The notes beneath the pieces are model-generated. The model did no database searches, was not told the DNA's origin, and was given only the letters and a program-made list of their open reading frames with translations. Source: Atriophallophorus winterbourni (taxonomy: Eukaryota; Platyhelminthes; Trematoda; Plagiorchiida; Microphallidae). From it: a stretch of 64,000 bases of DNA. Made by a program: the position numbers and the translations under genes. The stretch is taken from contig JACCGJ010001689.1 of the NCBI GenBank assembly GCA_013407085.1, positions 37,647 through 101,646 of the forward strand, read 5' to 3'. Numbering within the stretch: the first letter of the stretch is position 1; each line of letters starts with the position of its first letter. Positions 19,101-27,700 of the stretch are shown here, piece after piece.

Positions 19101-21247
19101 AATATCAGCAATTGAATCCGCGTTCATATCGCAAACCAAAGGTTGAGATTGAAACGTAGCGATCGATGTTTTGTTTTCAAAAACTGGAATAAATAAAAGT
19201 GAGTGAAACCAAAAAGCACCCTAGGTTAATTTATTGAGACGTAAAGATTAGGAAGACACAACGAGAATGACGGCCTAAACAATGATGAATACTTTAAATG
19301 GAAAATTAAACAGATCTGCAATGAGTGGAAATTCATTGGACAGTGTTTCGATTAATATTAAACTGGTGCGAACAATTGAAGCGAAACCGCTGCAAAACAG
19401 CGTTCAGTATCATTGTTTTGTGAGTTGAAGTCATGTAATACGAGCCCAATGATTGGAGTAGATCAATAACCGTTAAAGAAGTACAAAATCGTAAACGCGG
19501 CATGTCTTGAGTGCGATAATACACCACCTCACGTGACTGAAGCATATACGAAGAGGCGAACAGAAGTGAGAGCTACGTGGGTTGAGGCAGGAAAGTAAAA
19601 ATACATAATTTTGGTTCAGGATTCAATCAGCAAATTCATAACTTGTGTGAGATAAATTATTATAAGATGTCATCATCGTCAGGGTCAGCATTATACCGGT
19701 AGCGAGTATCGAATGCTTAAAGGTCAAGCAACCATGATAAAAAAGAATCATGAAAGACGAGGAAGGGTGGGATTGACGAATTACGGAATCTATAAAAGAG
19801 GAGTGAGCAAAAAGAAGAATGAGGCGATTACAGCTCAAGCGGAACAGGCCATCAATCAATTTTAATGAATGAGTACAGGGACATCAACAAGATAGATTCC
19901 ATGCACCTTTAACTCCCATTCTTCATAACAAGTTGGCTTTGTCGCTTCACTTGGCAACATACAATATCAAGCAAACAATCCAAAAAGATGTTTACTACAA
20001 TACGGCACTTGAACATGGTTTTATGACATCCTGAAGCGTAACTAATTACAGTGATATCTGATCGCGTGGGCCCAAGCCAAAAAGATGCGATGCGCCAATT
20101 TTAGAACGGTTACTGGTAAAGGCCTTTAACTGCTTGTTATATGACGAGTTTCAGCGTCCTATAAAATTTTGGCTATTTTCTGTGTGGTATGTGAATCCGT
20201 CGCTTTTCCATCGTTTTGCCGTAAACTTGCATCGCTGTTTACCATTTTTCATCGTCTTTTTAAAACGCACATACCTTAAATGATTTACCCAATACCACTG
20301 GTGCACTTTTAAAATCCTAAACTTCGGGGGTTATGCTGCGCCAGACGGAACGACCTCCAATGAATACCTAAATATGACATGGAAACACCGTGTCACACTA
20401 AAATTTCGTCTGTTCTCATCATAAAGCTCGATTTACTGAGAAGTCGCGGGTAGACGGAACGACAGCTGGTTCAAATTCGAAGAGGAGGCTGACAATTGCA
20501 ATGCTTCTCTACAATCTTCACCCATGTAACTTGTTCGTTAATCATCGCCTGTGCGCTAAAAAATTGAATAAACTCAATTTTCTTCTTTTCAGAGATACAT
20601 TTCTCAACTGCATGGCCAATAACGAATTCCCAAAACTTCACACATGGAATTTCGCGCAACGCTTGAATAAAATGCATCAACTCAACACAAAATGCCTCTG
20701 CGATGTCAAGGTCGATATTGGTCTACTAATATAAACAACCGAGTAAGAGAAATATTTAAATAAAACTGTGAGTACCAAATGAACCGCGATTTGTTCCTTT
20801 ATCACCGTAAGCGACGAATGCTTTGAACGGACCAGTGGTAGAAGCGGACGTGAGTAGAAGTAAATCCAACACCGAATCGCCGTTAAAATCTGCGGGCACG
20901 ACACTACGAATCGGTTCTGTCAACGCGGGCGACAACAGCAAACTCGGTGACGGCAGCGCCGTGGCGAATTTCGATCCTACGAGACCGAGCGAAAAGGATG
21001 ACTTCGTACTGGGCGATATGGAGGCATACAGTTTTGTACCGTCCAGATCCACGAGAATGACATCCATGCGACGATCCGCGTTCAAATCAGCGAACGCGGC
21101 AATTTGATAATCCGGCCAAGTGGACGAAGTCTTGAAAGTGGCACCAGATGGACCAACAGTACTGTTTGGCACAGCACCGAAAACTAACCCGAACACACAT
21201 GTCACGAGAATGGAAACGGTGAAGAACCAATCGATTTGTCGAGACAT
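3984..21247 (-). CDS. ITFG1: ITFG1 / T-cell immunomodulatory protein (FG-GAP membrane protein), complete, ten exons
   Basis: Coding exons in transcription order are 21247-20776, 19183-19057, 18168-18071, 15083-14919, 13838-13744, 7825-7487, 6193-6092, 6011-5757, 5676-5594 and 4167-3984. All junctions are GT-AG and phase-compatible. They total 1,920 nt, or 639 residues plus stop, close to the roughly 610 of vertebrate ITFG1. Residues 1-24 form a signal peptide. About seven FG-GAP calcium-loop motifs follow, such as DLNADRRMD (54-62), DFNGDSVLD (120-128), DMNADSIAD and DLNLDGYLD. These fit an extracellular beta-propeller. One TM helix (about 594-618) precedes a short cytosolic tail ending QRFHFDAM, typical of the family. 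Several GT-AG junctions fall inside calcium loops. Its role in vertebrates is not fully settled. A Gypsy-type element lies antisense in intron 5. Confidence 0.95.
4356..4545. repeat. Fold-back inverted repeat
   Basis: GCAATCGGTTAAAGCAGG (from 4372) is mirrored by CCTGCTCTAACCGATTGC (4511-4528). The arms extend to roughly 45 bp with a few mismatches, separated by about 100 bp. This looks like a MITE or other hairpin element. No coding content was seen. Confidence 0.6.
4785..4822 (-). ncRNA. Degenerate hammerhead-like motif
   Basis: On the minus strand CTGATGA (4820-4814) is followed by GGCAC, a GTCC loop region, TGTGT and GAAA (4797-4794). The layout fits CUGAUGA, stem II, GAAA. The bases expected at the cleavage site (GUC) read GCG, so it is probably inactive. 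It may be a PLE terminal remnant. Confidence 0.35.
5594..5676 (-). CDS. ITFG1: ITFG1 exon 9
   Basis: Encodes VNRTLSIPALVPNAEVFVNP and ends DDPN plus two bases of a serine codon. Acceptor TTCCAG, donor GTAAAA. Confidence 0.88.
5757..6011 (-). CDS. ITFG1: ITFG1 exon 8
   Basis: 85 codons beginning VTILNGLCANSNSCPDN. This is the cysteine-containing juxtamembrane region of the ectodomain. Donor GTAAGT. Confidence 0.9.
6092..6193 (-). CDS. ITFG1: ITFG1 exon 7
   Basis: 34 codons, GVLDIFVVSWNPSTNRP to YYFIK. It completes the loop started by FYDREK in exon 6. Confidence 0.9.
6194..7486 (-). other. ITFG1 intron 6
   Basis: Apart from one copy of the SINE-like repeat (6690-6911), no feature was recognised. 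Confidence 0.5.
6690..6911 (-). repeat. SINE-like 245-bp repeat, copy 1 (diverged)
   Basis: Contains GGCTGATCCAGAC, CAGGTTGCCCAGGCCTAGA, CCAGCGTGTGTTCGCATGCA and GCACATCCGTGC in the family order. Family orientation is taken from copies that keep the TGTGCTTTCA end. By this rule this copy is on the minus strand. Confidence 0.8.
7487..7825 (-). CDS. ITFG1: ITFG1 exon 6
   Basis: 113 codons starting WSNIDVNWTPKG. It contains the clear FG-GAP motif GPAVGDLNLDGYLDVVVGL. Acceptor TTTCAG, donor GTTTGT. Confidence 0.93.
8770..9123 (-). repeat. SINE-like repeat, copy 2 (split)
   Basis: Family sequence runs from about 8770 to 8890, is interrupted by about 200 bp of other sequence, and resumes at 9095-9123 with GCACTGCACATCCGTG. 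This suggests a later insertion. Confidence 0.5.
9128..9354 (-). repeat. SINE-like repeat, copy 3 (near full length)
   Basis: Reads from TATGAAATCACAAGCCTGAT to GCACATCCGTGC with all intermediate blocks. It lies about 100 bp left of the LTR element. Confidence 0.8.
9458..9639 (+). repeat. 5' LTR of Gypsy element 1
   Basis: Begins TGTCGTGTTG and ends TTACA (TG...CA). It differs from the 3' LTR only in the last 15 bases (ACTCTCGTTACA versus ACTTCTTACA). ATTAAA within GATTAAAGCC could be the poly(A) signal. Confidence 0.92.
9641..9654 (+). promoter_or_regulatory. Self-complementary primer-binding site
   Basis: TTTAATCAACTAAA directly after the LTR is the perfect reverse complement of TTTAGTTGATTAAA at 9559-9572 inside the LTR. 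It does not begin with TGG, as a tRNA-primed site would. Self-priming as in Tf1 is inferred. Confidence 0.7.
9658..13209 (+). CDS. Gag-Pol polyprotein of Gypsy element 1
   Basis: A single 1,183-codon frame. Residues 1-200 are a capsid-like Gag. Two CX2CX4HX4C zinc knuckles lie at 213-246. An aspartic protease follows (DTGSS from 294). The reverse transcriptase has motif A at LDLQSAYHQ (501-509), PFGVTNG, and YVDN at 564-567 where YVDD is usual. RNase H starts near TDAS (707). The integrase has an H2C2 zinc region (837-874) and a catalytic triad D902 (IDF), D960 (HSD) and E996 (QVERLN). The C-terminus ends PYNLRSREV with no chromodomain. The order PR-RT-RH-IN is that of Ty3/Gypsy. No frameshift separates Gag from Pol. 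The start ATG lies just after the primer site. Confidence 0.96.
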   Translation: MDRLLRPERFDTDPNAADATDSWEHWFLTFTNFLDTIESFNPDKLKTLIHFLSPAVYKIISQCTDYDLAISTLNSLYVQPKNEIFSRHILATCKQNRDETLDQFMQKLRNFAKDCDFKVVSAEQNQQDAIRDAFISGLMSNAIRQRLLENKTLDVQTAFDQAKALDLAQRQSHSFIQPAPSNYGAAAIDASHATTDSTPFSSETTLATTRSSCFFCGYDRHPRSKCPARDAECKSCGKKGHFQKVCRSTNKAKHTASVIPFLTSTIINAAAPASLNKAITGVVVNGIALQALVDTGSSESYISESIVCLNGWPILESKNQIVLASTSMISNTKGHCFVSLVHKSTRYNNVKLSILPDLCADVLLGHDFLQRHRAVEIPFEGIQAPFSLCSLSVTTLTPVSLFPHLDPSCRPICTKSRRYSHNDEIFIRAEVAKLLNEEIIESSQSPWRAQVLVTTNERQKKRLVIDYSQTINRFTYLDAYPLPRIDDMIQKISQFGVFSTLDLQSAYHQIPVKENERRYTAFEACGNLYQFRRIPFGVTNGVACFQRAMDELIRKESLRGTYVYVDNITVCGKDKHDHDVNLSKFMHAVDKYGLTLNRNKCTFSVERVKLLGYEVSAGNVKPDPERFDALLKLPPPCDAKAQQRIIGMFSYYSQWFSQFSDKIHPLVHNKIFPLSGKALNAYTSLKSELVQASLFSVDRDVPLVVETDASDVAIAATLNQNGRPVAFFSRTLSPSERNHPAIEKEACAIVEAIRKWRHYLIGSHFKLITDQRSVSFMFDTKIASKIKNDKIQRWRIELSQFSYDVVYRPGPDNTVADALSRGFCASVHSLPELKSIHDSLCHPGITRLFHFIRSKNLPFSLDDVKSVIRQCLVCSQLKPKFFGPYNEPLIKATHPFERLSIDFKGPIPSSTRNRYLLTVIDEFSRFPFAFPCPDMTSSTVISRLTELFSIFGMPGYVHSDQGSSFMSSDIKSFLHSRGVATSRTTSYNPQGNGQVERLNGTLWKTVSLCLRDRGLTTEQWELVLPEALHAMRSLLCTATNETPHERMFKHNRKSPVGTSLPNWLLMPGPVLYRRNVRSSKYDPLVEEVELLESNPQYAHIRLPDGREETVSLRQLAPMNQSPNPLNTDPPDPTETPPDTLCTPDIQSATSDISGPTTTLQPNVEHLVSQQQRVRPYNLRSREV
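13253..13432 (+). repeat. 3' LTR of Gypsy element 1
   Basis: Starts TGTCGTGTTG after the stop codon and polypurine-like GGTCGGGG. It matches the 5' LTR almost base for base. Confidence 0.92.
13433..13743. other. ITFG1 intron 5 right of the LTR element
   Basis: Nothing recognised beyond the target-site copy GACCC. Confidence 0.5.
13744..13838 (-). CDS. ITFG1: ITFG1 exon 5
   Basis: Encodes DSDGNIELLLPACTSSD, which completes the VDL from exon 4 into a calcium loop. Acceptor TTTCAG, donor GTAAGT. Confidence 0.9.
14208..14343 (-). repeat. SINE-like repeat, copy 4 (partial)
   Basis: Family blocks from AGTACCGCACAGTTATA to GCAGCTCACTA. It abuts the next copy directly, so one may have inserted into the other. 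Confidence 0.75.
14345..14584 (-). repeat. SINE-like repeat, copy 5 (near full length)
   Basis: Starts TATGGCATGAAAGCACAAGC. The tail region after GCACAGC is diverged. Confidence 0.8.
14919..15083 (-). CDS. ITFG1: ITFG1 exon 4
   Basis: Begins with the second half of a calcium loop (EIVIVVERNGELSFQL) and ends FTLVDL in phase 1. Acceptor TTTTCAG, donor GTAAGT. Confidence 0.9.
15766..16230. repeat. GC-rich dispersed repeat
   Basis: Unusually GC-rich for the window. The block AGCCTTTCCCGCAATCGGG, then CCCACAAGGCAGTGGG, resembles AGCCTTTGGCTAAAG, then CCCACACGGCAGTGGG, at 35019-35060. It precedes an RTE-like remnant and could be that element's 5' UTR, which is inference only. Confidence 0.45.
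16440..17420 (+). pseudogene. RTE-like non-LTR element, RT palm to 3' tail
   Basis: LLFADDTAIIAHSREQLQ holds the ADD catalytic motif. HHFTYLGSTIADN is the thumb-region hallmark. After frameshifts, WLVTLQDMSRNRVQWRSC marks the C-terminus. The 3' UTR ends in ATGATGATGATGATG at 17403-17419. Internally deleted and stop-ridden. Confidence 0.75.
17721..17880 (-). repeat. SINE-like repeat, copy 6 (diverged)
   Basis: Starts TATGGTATGGTATGAAAGCA and has TGCCGCACAGTCACAGACT. The second half is truncated. Confidence 0.7.
18071..18168 (-). CDS. ITFG1: ITFG1 exon 3
   Basis: Encodes TNLEPHKMAYSGSQW and the first half of the loop DIDGNGVP, which is completed by exon 4. The donor is GTAAGC. Confidence 0.9.
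18169..19056 (-). other. ITFG1 intron 2
   Basis: Contains one partial SINE-like copy (18375-18535). Nothing else recognised. Confidence 0.5.
18375..18535 (-). repeat. SINE-like repeat, copy 7 (partial)
   Basis: Blocks GCCACACGGTTATAGACTG, TGTGGGCTAGGATACTGTCA and GAATCCAGCGTGGTTTCGCA. Confidence 0.7.
19057..19183 (-). CDS. ITFG1: ITFG1 exon 2
   Basis: Encodes FENKTSIATFQSQP and the calcium loop DMNADSIAD. The acceptor is TTCCAG and the donor GTACGT. It is too short for a simple open-frame search. Confidence 0.9.
19184..20775 (-). other. ITFG1 intron 1
   Basis: Around 19885-19950 and 27240-27300 there is shared text (GATTCCATGCA, CATAACAA), perhaps an RTE-like 3' UTR remnant in reverse. The rest is unassigned. 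Confidence 0.35.
20776..21247 (-). CDS. ITFG1: ITFG1 exon 1 (signal peptide, FG-GAP 1-2)
   Basis: Starts at MSRQIDWFFTV. A splice acceptor 15 bases upstream of this ATG (AG at 21263-21264) supports this start over the in-frame upstream ATG at 21328. It ends in phase 1 before GTACTC. Confidence 0.93.
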
Positions 21248-21401
21248 CCAAATTGGGTTTATCTGGAAAGAATTTGACAGAGTGAAACAGGGCAAAAATG
21301 GATGAAAACAAAAACAACGAGAACACAAAAAAAGGATTTTATTGCGTTAAAAAAAACGGTACAAAGACAAACAATCACAGTCGTGGTCAGAAAAAAGTAA
21401 G
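21248..21401 (-). promoter_or_regulatory. Intercistronic region with trans-splice-like acceptor
   Basis: Reading the minus strand from the TBC1D20 stop: T-rich sequence, AATAAA (21343-21338), more T-rich sequence, then CAAATTCTTTCCAG (AG at 21264-21263) and 15 bases before the ITFG1 ATG. No donor is visible to pair with this acceptor as a cis-intron. The layout is that of a spliced-leader trans-splicing site in a two-gene operon, which flatworms are known to use. Confidence 0.65.
21338..21343 (-). terminator. Poly(A) signal AATAAA for TBC1D20
   Basis: AATAAA lies about 59 bases after the TBC1D20 stop and about 74 bases before the ITFG1 acceptor. Confidence 0.65.
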
Positions 21402-21716
21402 TCAAGCAGATCTCCACCAATAAATTATGAACGCGATTGTTGCGACTGCTGCAGCCCCCACGTAGATAAGTAATTCACGGGTGTTCCATTTATCGCCAGA
21501 TTTCTTAACAAGATTGTTGGACACCACTGAGAGTGCAGCTTTACGTTGCTCGCCAAGATGACGCAATTTTTCCGGGGGTACCGAGCAATACAGCTTCACG
21601 GCATAGTTTACCAAATCTTCCACCGGATGTTTCTTCGGTAATCGGAGCAAAGTGTGATGCAGAATACCGAAATCAGCTTCGGTCGATTCAACTTCTTCAT
21701 CACTTCGGATTATGAC
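21402..21716 (-). CDS. TBC1D20: TBC1D20 exon 5 (membrane anchor)
   Basis: VIIRSDEEVESTEADF, then HHTLLRLPKKHPVEDLV and PPEKL, aligning with the family region after the TBC domain. It ends with a hydrophobic anchor and YWWRSA, then TGA. Confidence 0.9.
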   Translation of the reverse strand, partial: VIIRSDEEVESTEADFGILHHTLLRLPKKHPVEDLVNYAVKLYCSVPPEKLRHLGEQRKAALSVVSNNLVKKSGDKWNTRELLIYVGAAAVATIAFIIYWWRSA

Positions 21717-24700
21717 CTTGGAAAAACGGAGAACAAATTCATTAGTACAGGCATGACATCACTCAATTACAAATAAGGAGCTTAGCGATGGGGGAACAGG
21801 TACGAAAGACAGGGATGCAAATCGCTTAACTGAGAGTAAGGCGAGACCCTGGAAGCCAGGATATCTGTTCCTTTGCATGACACATGATGTATGTATGTAT
21901 GAAATCACAAGCCTGATCCAGGCAAAGTGCCGCACAGTCATAGACTGTACGTGGGCTAAGATACTGTATGAAGACATGATAGACTTAATGCAGGTAGAGT
22001 TCGTCGGGGTTAGGAAAAATGCCCACATTCTGCTAGAGCACCAGTGTTTCTAGATTCGTATAGTGGTTCACATTCATCTTCGGTGATGATTGATTCGACA
22101 AACAACTATCTATGTGAGTTGAATGAAAGGCGTCAGTGTAACTTAGTGTAGAAAAAGAAGATGCACGATTCGATGGACTTGAAGGTATAGCTAAAGGAAT
22201 CGTTGACTGCTTAATGGGCAATGCCTTAACTCATCTTATTCATTGCAAAAAGGGGCCACACAAGTCGATGAAGCTAATTTCGAACTCTACGTGATATTAC
22301 AAATAGCTATGGTGATTATACCTGTCACATTTAATTAGAACATACGTTGCATGTATGTATACATGACAGCACAAACATTGAACCAGGCAGTCTCGAACAT
22401 TTAAGATCGCATGTGGACGCAGCTATTGTCAGGTTGTTCAAAACTAGATATATAATTCGGTCAATGTTAACAGTCAATTTTGATTTATGTTATAGATATT
22501 GGAAAAACAAGCAGGTCCGTTAAACCCGATGATAGAAAAATGATTGAGCAGTACAAGGAAAATTTTTGACCTAAACCTTAAAGCGATGGAATGACTTCCA
22601 TTTAAACGAGGGTTGCCTTTATACAAAGATGTAAATTTCGTAGCGGGCAATTCAACGAGGGTCAAGAGAGTGCAAAGTATAAGTTTTGAATATCATAACC
22701 ACAAGCAAATTGGGTAAAGATGATGAGAACGGTCGCTTCCGTGTGACGTTGCATAAATTCGAAGAAAACATGCAACCTGTGAACCGTGTACACTTAGAAA
22801 ACTAGCAACGTGAACATTGTACAGTGAAAAGCGCTCATTAGCAAGCGTGAAAATTCAGATACAGTTCAAGTTTGACGGAAAGCACTCACCGCGACGGACA
22901 AATAGATGAGCATGAGTGGATCGGTGGCCAGGAATAAATCGAACAATCGGCGCACGTCATCCATTTCGGGTAAGACATGCGCAAACCACGTGATAATCCA
23001 AGCCAATGTGAAGTCAGGACCCAACCCGACCGCCTCGATGTTGGCGGTCAGCTTTGGTCGTAGGTATGCCAGTAACGCGAAAATCAGCTGCATATACTGA
23101 ACCGTACTGTCCATTGAAGGTTCCATGAAAAGGCTGAAAAATTGCGAGAGCGTAATAGAATCTAGGTGTTGTCACATAGGCTGGACCCGTGAACGTAACT
23201 GATGCCAATCTACTAGCAGTTCTAACGCACGGATGTGCAATCGTACAGCACTTATGTGCTGTGTGGCTAACACCGTGCTAAATTGATTGGCCAGAGGTAA
23301 TGAGCTGCATGCTGAAACACGTTGGAGTCTCACTACCATTTCCTGTTCTTTTTTCTTCATCATATCTGTCTAGACCTGGGCAACCTGACAGTATCTGAGC
23401 CCATGTGCAGTCTCTTACTGTGCGGCAATTTGCCTTGATCAGGCTTGTGCTTTCATGCCATACCATACTAGCAGTTCATACATGCGATATCTAATGCTTA
23501 TGGGCCCGTGACTTTGATGAAAATATGAAGAAAAAACTCGCCACCCGATAACAGGTTTTCAGTAAACACTGAAATACAAGAATACAAAATTTAGCGCTTG
23601 CAACGTTGACAGTTGTGTTATGAACGAAAGGTCTGCAAAATGTGAAATAAGAGATAATGGTCAAGTGAACGTGCCAAATAGTTCTGATGAGTAGGATACA
23701 GTGATGTTGACTAGGTCTGTGTCGCTAGTAGAAAAAACGTTCAAGCAGATATGCGTAAATTGAGCCGCACCATACGTCATACATCTCTGTCTAGACCTGG
23801 GGAACCTGACAATATCTCAGCACATGTGCACTACGAGGCGCTTTGCTTGGATCTTGCAATAAAGCATGTAGCGTTTCAACGCTAAACTGAACGAGATAAG
23901 AGCAGTCCTCGTGAAATTGCACAAATAACCGGCGTCCCATGATGGTCTGAAGATCACTCACAACTCTTAGTTAGAACGTGTGGTGGACAAGCCTTCATTT
24001 ACAATAGAAAGTGTGAAGGGGGATGATTATGGACAAGAAAAGCTCGTTAGCCAGGAAAAGTGGTGCACCTAGGCACAGGAAAACTACAATCTTGAACCAC
24101 CATGTGCTGCTGGCTATATCCAACTATGGGTAGCCCCCAAGACTCGAATTCGAGAAAACTTACGGCGCCAGAATTATTATAGACATTTTTCAGTTCTTCA
24201 AGTTCTCATGCGAACTGTCTAATAATGATAATCGAGAGGTAACGGGGCAAGGGAAATAGCTGATTCTGTATCTTGAAATATCTTGGTGTACATCTCGGAA
24301 AATAAAAGACGACACTGAATAAAAAAGCTCATCTTCATGCACCTCCATCACACACCCCACGACAGGTTTCGTGCTGATTGCACTCATCAGGTAGGGACAG
24401 TAGGATCAGGATCCGCATGCGCTTGACACTGCATTCCGTTCTTTAAGGGAAATTGCTCGGAAGGAGTTCCAGACAGGGTAAAAGATCGTTAACGCTGGAT
24501 GCCATCGGGTGCAAGTTTTACGCGATGAACGGAGATCACACATACACTAAACTAACGGTGCTACACCACTGGCTACTGCATGGTTTAAAAAGAAAACGGC
24601 TGTATTCTTTTAAACGAATTTTTAGTTACTTCAGAGTGAGACCGCGTGGGCATTTAAAGCTTGCCGTGTACATCCGTGGTGAACATTAGCTCCTGGTAAA

Positions 24701-27700
24701 ATTCGTTCATTATCATCAACATCACAATGAAGCAGAAAATCAAGCAAGCGAAATACGCTAATGCGTGCAAAGCAGTTTGTTTCTGTCGTTACACTGCATG
24801 TTTTTTTTTAATTTTTTAAACTATCTGAAGTAAAGAGAGGATAAAATCATGGAATAGACAACATTGGCGATACTAACTTCGGTTTGTAGCCATATCGCGT
24901 AAGGTTTCCAACCAACTATTAGGTGGATCTTTTGTATCGCACTGTGTTTCAAAACCTAGCGCTAGGGTAGCCTTCTTCATCTCAGCATGTCACGGCGTTG
25001 ACTGGTTACGCGATCGTTTCTCCCAGCTCAGCGAATAAGGCGCGGTATGGTAAACACGGTGATTAGGCATTCTAAACATCCGATCAGCTGACTAGGCACT
25101 ATCATTGGTCACTATTAAAGCCAGCCAGGTAACCTAAATACATAAACTATATAATGATCAATCAGAATAGAGACTTACCCAAACCGCTGGGAGATTATGC
25201 TGTTCAATAGGGCACGAGATTTTTCCTCTCCGAGGACAGACAAGAATATGTAACAAATGTCATGAAACCCCTGGGGAAAGGATAACGGGTGTGCTGAACA
25301 ACAATAAGCGGAAAAAATTAAACGAATGTGAGACGTGAAAACCTGAGAATCATGTGCACTTTCTCGGACCAACAGTGGAGGTAGATGTATAATGTAATAA
25401 TATTGTGATTAAGTCTAAACAAAAATTGGCGTAGGGTTAGACCAACGTTTTTCATTAAGGTACGGACAGAATTATGCACTTAGTAAGTAGATAATGCCCA
25501 ATCAAACGTGTGTCCGGTGTTCCAGACTTAATATTTATTAAGCAAGGTAGACTAAAACAAGAACATTCGGATTCATTTGGCAATAATGAATTCACACACG
25601 TGAGTTGTTTGAAAAAAGCATTGAGGCGACATGTAACGGTAAATTAACACAAAATCAAATTGATGGGGATCTAAGCGCCCCGAAACTAGTGAATTCTGGA
25701 AACTGAATAAAAGGCCATTCACCACGACGGAAATTCATAACCTAGCAGTTCCTGAACTAACGGAATACCTTGGGACAATATTGCCTTAAACGCTTTTATG
25801 AAACTTAATTATTTTCGTAAATTTAATATACTACAGGAACATTTTTAGTTTCCATAGACTCGTTTAAATACTTTGCAGTATTTTGATATTTGATTGATCT
25901 TGACTGCTATTTTCTTGCTAACAAAGGGTCCATCAAATGGCCAAGTAATTCAGAAGAAACCGAGGATTTTTGATTTGCCAAGAATCACTTTGTGATTCTG
26001 TATTTGAAAAAGAAAAGAACTAAAAATGTTCATTGTATACATTTCCAACACACACAACGACCATTTTCTTGCTGTTTGCACTCATCAGGTATGGGCAGTA
26101 GGATCAGGATAGTTTTAATCAACCAAAAAGTTTAATTTGCTTGACCACAAACACAAAGAAGAAAGCATAAAATCGAATCCCACTTGATAGTAATGCAGCC
26201 CGGGATTGTCCACTAAAACAGACATGGTTAGACGCATCATGGTAGATCGGATCTCTTCCTTGCTGGACTGTTCGACTTCGGGAGGGAGCAAAGAATCCAA
26301 GCGATTGATGTCAAGTTCAACTTGGTGGAAACTTGGGTGCGACAATAATTCATCGTTCTCTGTACGAAAAAATTGGAAGTAGTGTTAGTAGAATAATAAC
26401 GAAAAACTGCACGCGTTTAACAGTTGTTTCCGCTGTAGTACGACGTGGCACAATGTAAGAAATAATGAAATGAAATAATGAATAAAGTAGTTGGATGCCA
26501 AAATGATGCGCATGTGGGCGGAAGCATGTCGGGTTTTCAGGACGTGAACAGATACACAAAAAGGCGCTATTGACACTAAAACAGCAATGTTCACGGCTAA
26601 GTGTTTCAATTAGTATATATAGTATAGTAGTATATATAGTATAGTATATATAGTATATTAAAAGGTCGCAGAAGTATTGTACAAATTAGACAATTGTTTT
26701 ATACCGAAACATGGTGTAGCTTAAAATTCCAAGAAGTTAGCAGCAAAACATTGCTTCCATATGAAATGAATATATGGTATGGTATGTTATGAAAGCACAA
26801 ACCTGATCCAGGCAAAGTGCCGCTACTGCGCCACCGATAGCTAAACTTAAACATGGGGCATTGCTTACAGAAAATAACATGTGAAATTCTATTTCACGAG
26901 ATACACTCAGTGAGAGATAGACACTTAGCATAAAGGACGAAATTTTCTTTAAAAATACTCGAAATTTCAGCTTGAGAGTAATGTTTTAAAAATCAATATA
27001 TTAAATAGAATCCCAAATCTAAAAGGATGTTGAAAGTAAAGAAATCTATCAACGTGCCGATATCATAATCTCGGACAGCACTATAAAATTGGCAAATACC
27101 AAAGGCTAAACTGCCGTGCGACCATCATACAATAAAATATAAAATACACGATGTTGTGGCTTAAAGAGTGCGATAGCATGAAGCGCCTCTCCCTCGAATA
27201 AAGCGTACATTAAGGCAAGTTATGTGAACTCGTAGATTTACTTTAGCATGACAGATTCCATGCAGATTTTAATGTCATGCATCATAACAACTTTTCCAAA
27301 CCGTTTCTTTTGACAACATAAGATTAAATCAACGCCCCAAGAAACTGCTTGCAACAACAAGACGACTACTGAACTTGATTTTTATCTCTGAACATGGGCA
27401 GTCACTACCATAGACAATTGCTGTGCCGTCTGTGCTTTTCATGGCGTATGAGCACTAAAAACCGTTACATGCGCGACGTTAACTATGCGATTCAGAAGAA
27501 GGCAATATATAACGTTGTGATCGAACATCGGTGAAAAGGTACTTACCATACGGCTTATCATACGCTTTTTTCACTTCTGCAAGCACAGGCCAAACTTTTG
27601 ACCGTACTTCATTGTCAACCAACCCGTTAGTGGAAATACAATATTGTTTGAGTAACGTTAAATTCGGCTCATCAGTAAGAGATTCTAGTATAAGGCGTTT

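Larger units (their letters stand above)
21717..22889 (-). other. TBC1D20 intron 4
   Basis: Two SINE-like fragments are listed separately. The rest is unassigned. Confidence 0.5.
23134..25178 (-). other. TBC1D20 intron 3
   Basis: Contains a full SINE-like copy, a partial copy, a hammerhead ribozyme (24355-24396) and an RTE-like remnant (24878-25085). The rest is unassigned. Confidence 0.6.
26360..27546 (-). other. TBC1D20 intron 1
   Basis: Holds a short TA-rich microsatellite (26613-26658), one partial SINE-like copy and unassigned AT-rich sequence. Confidence 0.5.

Noticed and set aside
23223..23465. Hammerhead ribozyme within the SINE-like repeat
   Set aside because: Rich in hairpins, but CTGANGA is absent on both strands. 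CTGATCC and CTGAGAT do not fit the core.
23690..23730. CTGATGAGTAGG as a further hammerhead
   Set aside because: No pairable stem II followed by GAAA.
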